Assembly (NCBI RefSeq): GCF_004803895.1
Contig: NZ_CP021978.1
Location: 4,464,001 to 4,528,000 of the forward strand
From: Streptomyces hawaiiensis
Lineage (GTDB): Bacteria; Actinomycetota; Actinomycetes; Streptomycetales; Streptomycetaceae
DNA: 64,000 nt
Direction: 5' to 3'
This document shows positions 61,605-64,000 of the stretch, in pieces. Made by a program: the position numbers and the translations under genes. How positions within the stretch are numbered: position 1 is the first letter of the stretch; the number at the start of each line of letters is the position of its first letter. The notes below the pieces were generated by a model that was not told where the DNA came from, did not search any database, and saw nothing but the letters and a program-made list of their open reading frames with translations.

Positions 61605-61815
61605 AGGGGGCGTGCAATCGCGATCCCGGAGTTCGCCGCCGCCGGCCTGATCCGCCCGCTGACCGGCGCGGCGGTGAAGTCGCCCGGCGACATCATCCCG
61701 TCCGTCGACAGCACGTCGTTCTGGGACGGCGATTTCTTCCGTCATCGCCTTCGCCATGGTGCTACGCCTATACGAAGGCGAAGGAGGCCACGCCTGCGGA
61801 AAGGCGAGCGGCCAT
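61605..61815 (+). pseudogene. Possible relic of an extracellular solute-binding protein gene
   Basis: A short frame reads AIAIPEFAAAGLIRPLTGAA, then VKSPGDIIPSVDSTSFWDGD. This resembles the segment after the ligand hinge of sugar ABC solute-binding proteins. The rest of the gene is missing and the downstream sequence becomes Arg-rich. There is no start or ribosome binding site. Most of the gap 61567-61875 is this relic. Confidence 0.35.
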
Positions 61816-61875
61816 GATCGCGTCGTACTCACACGGCGGCGAACAGGGAGACAGAACCGGCCATGCCCCGGCGCC

Positions 61876-62028
61876 TCAGCGGGAGTCGGCGACGGCCTGC
61901 CGGCCCGGCTGCGGTGTCTCGGCTTTCGCCGGGCCCGCGTTCGCCGCGAGCAGCAGGGTCGCCACGGCGACGAGGGCGGCGGTGAAGCCTCGGGCGTACC
62001 GCTCGGCGGTGCGTGTGCGTTCGAGCAC
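61876..62028 (-). CDS. 50-residue secreted peptide precursor
   Basis: GTG 62028 with GAGG 5 nt upstream. The protein has a basic start (VLERTRTAERYARG), a hydrophobic stretch FTAALVAVATLLLAANAG and a signal-peptidase I motif A-K-A. Cleavage would release a 14-residue peptide, ETPQPGRQAVADSR. Size and design match PapR- or NprX-like signal precursors. The divergent neighbour is an HTH plus TPR regulator. It could instead be a secreted relic without function. Confidence 0.6.
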   Translation of the reverse strand: MLERTRTAERYARGFTAALVAVATLLLAANAGPAKAETPQPGRQAVADSR

Positions 62029-62069
62029 GGCGACCTCGCAACTGGGGCGGCGACTACGGCGGCAATGTA

Positions 62070-62096
62070 TTAAGCGTGTTCGACAATTCGGCTTAA
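62070..62096. promoter_or_regulatory. Inverted repeat TTAAGC-N15-GCTTAA between peptide and regulator genes
   Basis: Perfect 6-bp arms lie in the AT-rich 128-bp gap; a further TTTAACC follows at 62105. This is a possible autoregulatory operator for the XRE-TPR protein. Confidence 0.5.
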
Positions 62097-62156
62097 CACT
62101 CCGTTTAACCTAGGGGCTGCTCGCAGCGAACGGCAAGAGGCACAGGGGGAGTTGGC

Positions 62157-63500
62157 GTGGGGGAGCGTGACGATCCGGGGGTCATCGGCCGCCGGGTGCA
62201 GCGGTTGCGTGTCGAACGGGGACTGACGCAGCGGCAGTTGGCGGAGCCCGTGTACACCCCCGCCTACATCTCCACGCTGGAGTCGGGCCGGGTGCGGCCC
62301 TCCGACGACGCCCTGCGGCATCTCGCGGACCGGCTCGGTGTCGCCTTCGACGAGCTGGCCAGCGGGCACTCCGCCCGGCTCGTGACCGAGCTGCGGCTGC
62401 GGCTGACCGAGGCGCAGCGGACCCTCGCCGTCGGCGAGACGGAGGCGGCGGCCGGGCAGTACGCCGAGCTGCTCGCCGAGGCCGAGACGCACGGCCTGGC
62501 CCCCGAGCGGTCCGCCGCCCTGCTCGGGCTCGGCGAGTGCGCCCTGGAGACGGGCGAGCTCGTGGCGGGCCGGCAGTACTTCGAGCGGGCCGAGGAGTGT
62601 CTGGCCGGCGCGCCGCTGCCCGCCCGGGTCCCGGCCCTGCGCGGCCGGGCCGTGGCGCACTACCTCGCCGGTGAGCTCCGGTACGCCGTCTACCTGCTGG
62701 AGACCGCCCTCGACGAACTCAACCGCGGCGGCCTGCACGACCCCGACGCCCTGCTGCTGCTCTACGCCAGCGCCATCGGCCCGTACATGGACATGGGCGC
62801 GCACGCCCGCGCCGCCCAGGCCGCCGAGTTCGCCCTGGCCCTCGCCCCGCAGTCCGGCGACCCCGCCCTGGTCGCCCGCATGCACCGGTCCGTCGCCCGC
62901 ACCCTGGTCGCCGAGGGCCGTCTCGCCGAGGCCGACGCCTCCCTGGCCAAGGCCGCCGAGCTGTACCGGGGCCTGCAGATCCGCACCGAACTCGCCAACT
63001 GCCACTGGATGCGCGGCTACGTCTACGCCCAGGACGGACAGCTGGAACGCGCCGAGGAGGAGCTGCGCGAGGCCCTCGGCATGCTGTCGGCCAAGCGCGC
63101 CGCCCTCTACAGCAGCCAGGTCGCCGTCGAGCTGGCCGACGTGCTGCACCGGCGCGGCAGGTCCGACGAGGCGGCGGCCCTGCTGCACGACGTCCTCGGG
63201 CAGCTGTCCCCCGAGCGCGGCGCCGTCCACGCCGCCGCCGCGCACCGGCTGCTCGGCATCATCGCCGAGGACGCCCGCCGCACTGAGAACGCCGAGGAGC
63301 ACTACGTCCGCGCCCTGAGCCTGCTGGAGCGGGCCGGTGCCGCCGGTGACCTGGCCGACCTGTGCCGGCTGCTCGGGGACCTGCTGCGGCGGACGGGGCG
63401 GGTGGAGGCGGCCCTGGACGCCTACCGGACGGGCCTCGGGCACCGTACGGCCCCCGGCACCACCACCCTCGGGCCCGCGCCCGCGCAGCCTCCTCTGTGA
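62157..63500 (+). CDS. XRE HTH regulator with TPR sensor domain (RRNPP-like architecture)
   Basis: 447 residues from GTG 62157. The N-terminal HTH is VQRLRVERGLTQRQLAEP to SRISTLESGRVRPS-like (actual YISTLESGRVRPSDD). From about residue 80 run tandem helical TPR-type repeats (AAAGQYAELLAEAETHGLAP, AEEEL REAL, RRTENAEEHYVRALSLLERA). In RRNPP regulators this domain binds exported-then-imported peptides. Next to it is a 50-aa secreted peptide gene. The alternative is a developmental XRE-TPR regulator of the kind common in Streptomyces with other ligands. Confidence 0.85.
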   Translation: MGERDDPGVIGRRVQRLRVERGLTQRQLAEPVYTPAYISTLESGRVRPSDDALRHLADRLGVAFDELASGHSARLVTELRLRLTEAQRTLAVGETEAAAGQYAELLAEAETHGLAPERSAALLGLGECALETGELVAGRQYFERAEECLAGAPLPARVPALRGRAVAHYLAGELRYAVYLLETALDELNRGGLHDPDALLLLYASAIGPYMDMGAHARAAQAAEFALALAPQSGDPALVARMHRSVARTLVAEGRLAEADASLAKAAELYRGLQIRTELANCHWMRGYVYAQDGQLERAEEELREALGMLSAKRAALYSSQVAVELADVLHRRGRSDEAAALLHDVLGQLSPERGAVHAAAAHRLLGIIAEDARRTENAEEHYVRALSLLERAGAAGDLADLCRLLGDLLRRTGRVEAALDAYRTGLGHRTAPGTTTLGPAPAQPPL

Positions 63501-63570
63501 GATGACAGGGCCCTCGCACAGCCGTGCGGGTTAGCCTCCCTCCCGGGAAGTGAACGACCGGGGCGGGCGC

Positions 63571-64000
63571 GTGGAGAACCAACGGACAGTGGCCGACGGC
63601 ATACGACTGGGCCTGCGGGCCCTGGTGTACGTCGTCCTGGGCGGCGCCGCGCTGCTCGCGATCGCGACGGTGGCGTCGGTGCTCGGGCCGATGCTGGCGC
63701 TCGACCTCTACACCCCGCCGGTCGCGGCCTGGTGGACGGTGTTCACCGCGATCACCGTCCAGGGCGTGCCGTTCCTGCTGCTGGGGACGGTCGTGTCGGC
63801 GGCGATCGGGGCGTTCGTGCCCGAGCGGGTGTTCCAGCGGGTGCTGCCCCGCCGTACGGTGCTCGCCGTGCCGGTCGCGGGGGCGGCGGGGGTCGTGCTG
63901 CCCGGCTGCGAGTGCGCGTCCGTGCCGGTGGCCGGGAGTCTGATGCGGCGGGGTGTCGCGCCGGCGGCCGCGCTCGCCTTCCTGCTGTCGGCGCCCGCGA
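63571..64000 (+). CDS. Permease of the UPF0718/DUF318 type, 3' partial
   Basis: 143 residues are visible from GTG 63571 (GTG 63550 alternative) and the frame is open at the window edge. It has hydrophobic spans LVYVVLGGAALLAIATVASVL and FTAITVQGVPFLLLGTVVSA, and the family motif GCECASVPVAGSLMRRG. This family of predicted permeases is often paired with a TIGR03943-type partner gene downstream. The substrate is unknown. Confidence 0.85.
   Translation, partial: MENQRTVADGIRLGLRALVYVVLGGAALLAIATVASVLGPMLALDLYTPPVAAWWTVFTAITVQGVPFLLLGTVVSAAIGAFVPERVFQRVLPRRTVLAVPVAGAAGVVLPGCECASVPVAGSLMRRGVAPAAALAFLLSAPA

Noticed and set aside
1..64000. tRNA, rRNA, insertion sequences or prophage genes
   Set aside because: Scanned by eye for typical T-loop motifs, transposase and integrase motifs; none was convincing.

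Overview
The DNA is very GC-rich, its genes end almost every codon in G or C, and starts are often GTG or TTG with purine-rich ribosome binding sites. Together with a bacterial proteasome activator, paired membrane Ser/Thr kinases, a DUF397/DUF5753 regulatory cassette, Tat-exported enzymes and branched-chain alpha-keto acid dehydrogenase genes, this points to a Streptomyces (or close relative) chromosome. Two perfect copies of the 14-bp ParB site GTTTCACGTGAAAC, 38 kb apart, place the window in the parS-rich core near oriC. From memory, the order resembles the S. coelicolor region holding bkd genes, kinases, aspS and metG; no search was run.

Layout. 1-4.7 kb: tail of a first keto acid dehydrogenase E2, a MobA-like/moeA pair, and a potassium channel gene whose start overlaps the moeA end at a parS site. 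4.7-9.6 kb: a DrrAB-like ABC exporter, a quinone oxidoreductase flanked by tandem repeats, a Pro/Ala-rich membrane protein and a PadR regulator. 9.6-13.9 kb: Bpa and two divergent Ser/Thr kinases. 14.3-17.9 kb: complete bkdABC operon. 18-22.1 kb: three cell-wall genes (a frameshifted DUF1906 protein, an M15-like protein lacking its zinc ligands, and a D-Ala-D-Ala carboxypeptidase). 22.3-39.1 kb: transporters, regulators and metabolic enzymes (GntR/MFS, methyltransferase, MDMPI-type protein, nitrilase-like amidase, GlxA/LURP and cupin, M18 aminopeptidase, acyl-CoA dehydrogenase, intradiol dioxygenase lipoprotein, TetR/MFS efflux, pirin, AI-2E permease). 39.1-50 kb: a PAS/GAF/SpoIIE phosphatase, aspS with the second parS, a second exported dioxygenase beside an MFS importer, an ATPase/XRE/DUF397 cassette, a PH-domain protein and metG. 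50-64 kb: a vWA protein with a long charged linker, phoX behind a PHO box, an EEP-family protein, an alpha/beta hydrolase divergent from a MocR regulator with a TTA codon, membrane proteins, a membrane SpoIIE phosphatase, a TPR-like protein, a solute-binding-protein relic, a 50-residue secreted peptide gene divergent from an XRE-TPR regulator, and the start of a permease.

How the parts work together. bkdABC supplies branched acyl-CoA starters for fatty acids and polyketides. The kinases, SpoIIE phosphatases and stand-alone ATPase fit the large partner-switching and phosphorylation network of this genus. PhoX with a PHO box is a phosphate-starvation module. Several regulator/target pairs share intergenic operators that can be read in the sequence (TetR/MFS, MocR/hydrolase, peptide/XRE-TPR).

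The most novel candidate is at 61876-63500. A 50-aa precursor with an A-K-A signal-peptidase site would release a 14-residue peptide. It is transcribed away from an HTH plus TPR regulator, the architecture of RRNPP (PlcR-PapR-like) peptide quorum sensing. This is inference and needs testing. The zinc-ligand-free M15 homologue at 20334-21149 is a second notable case.
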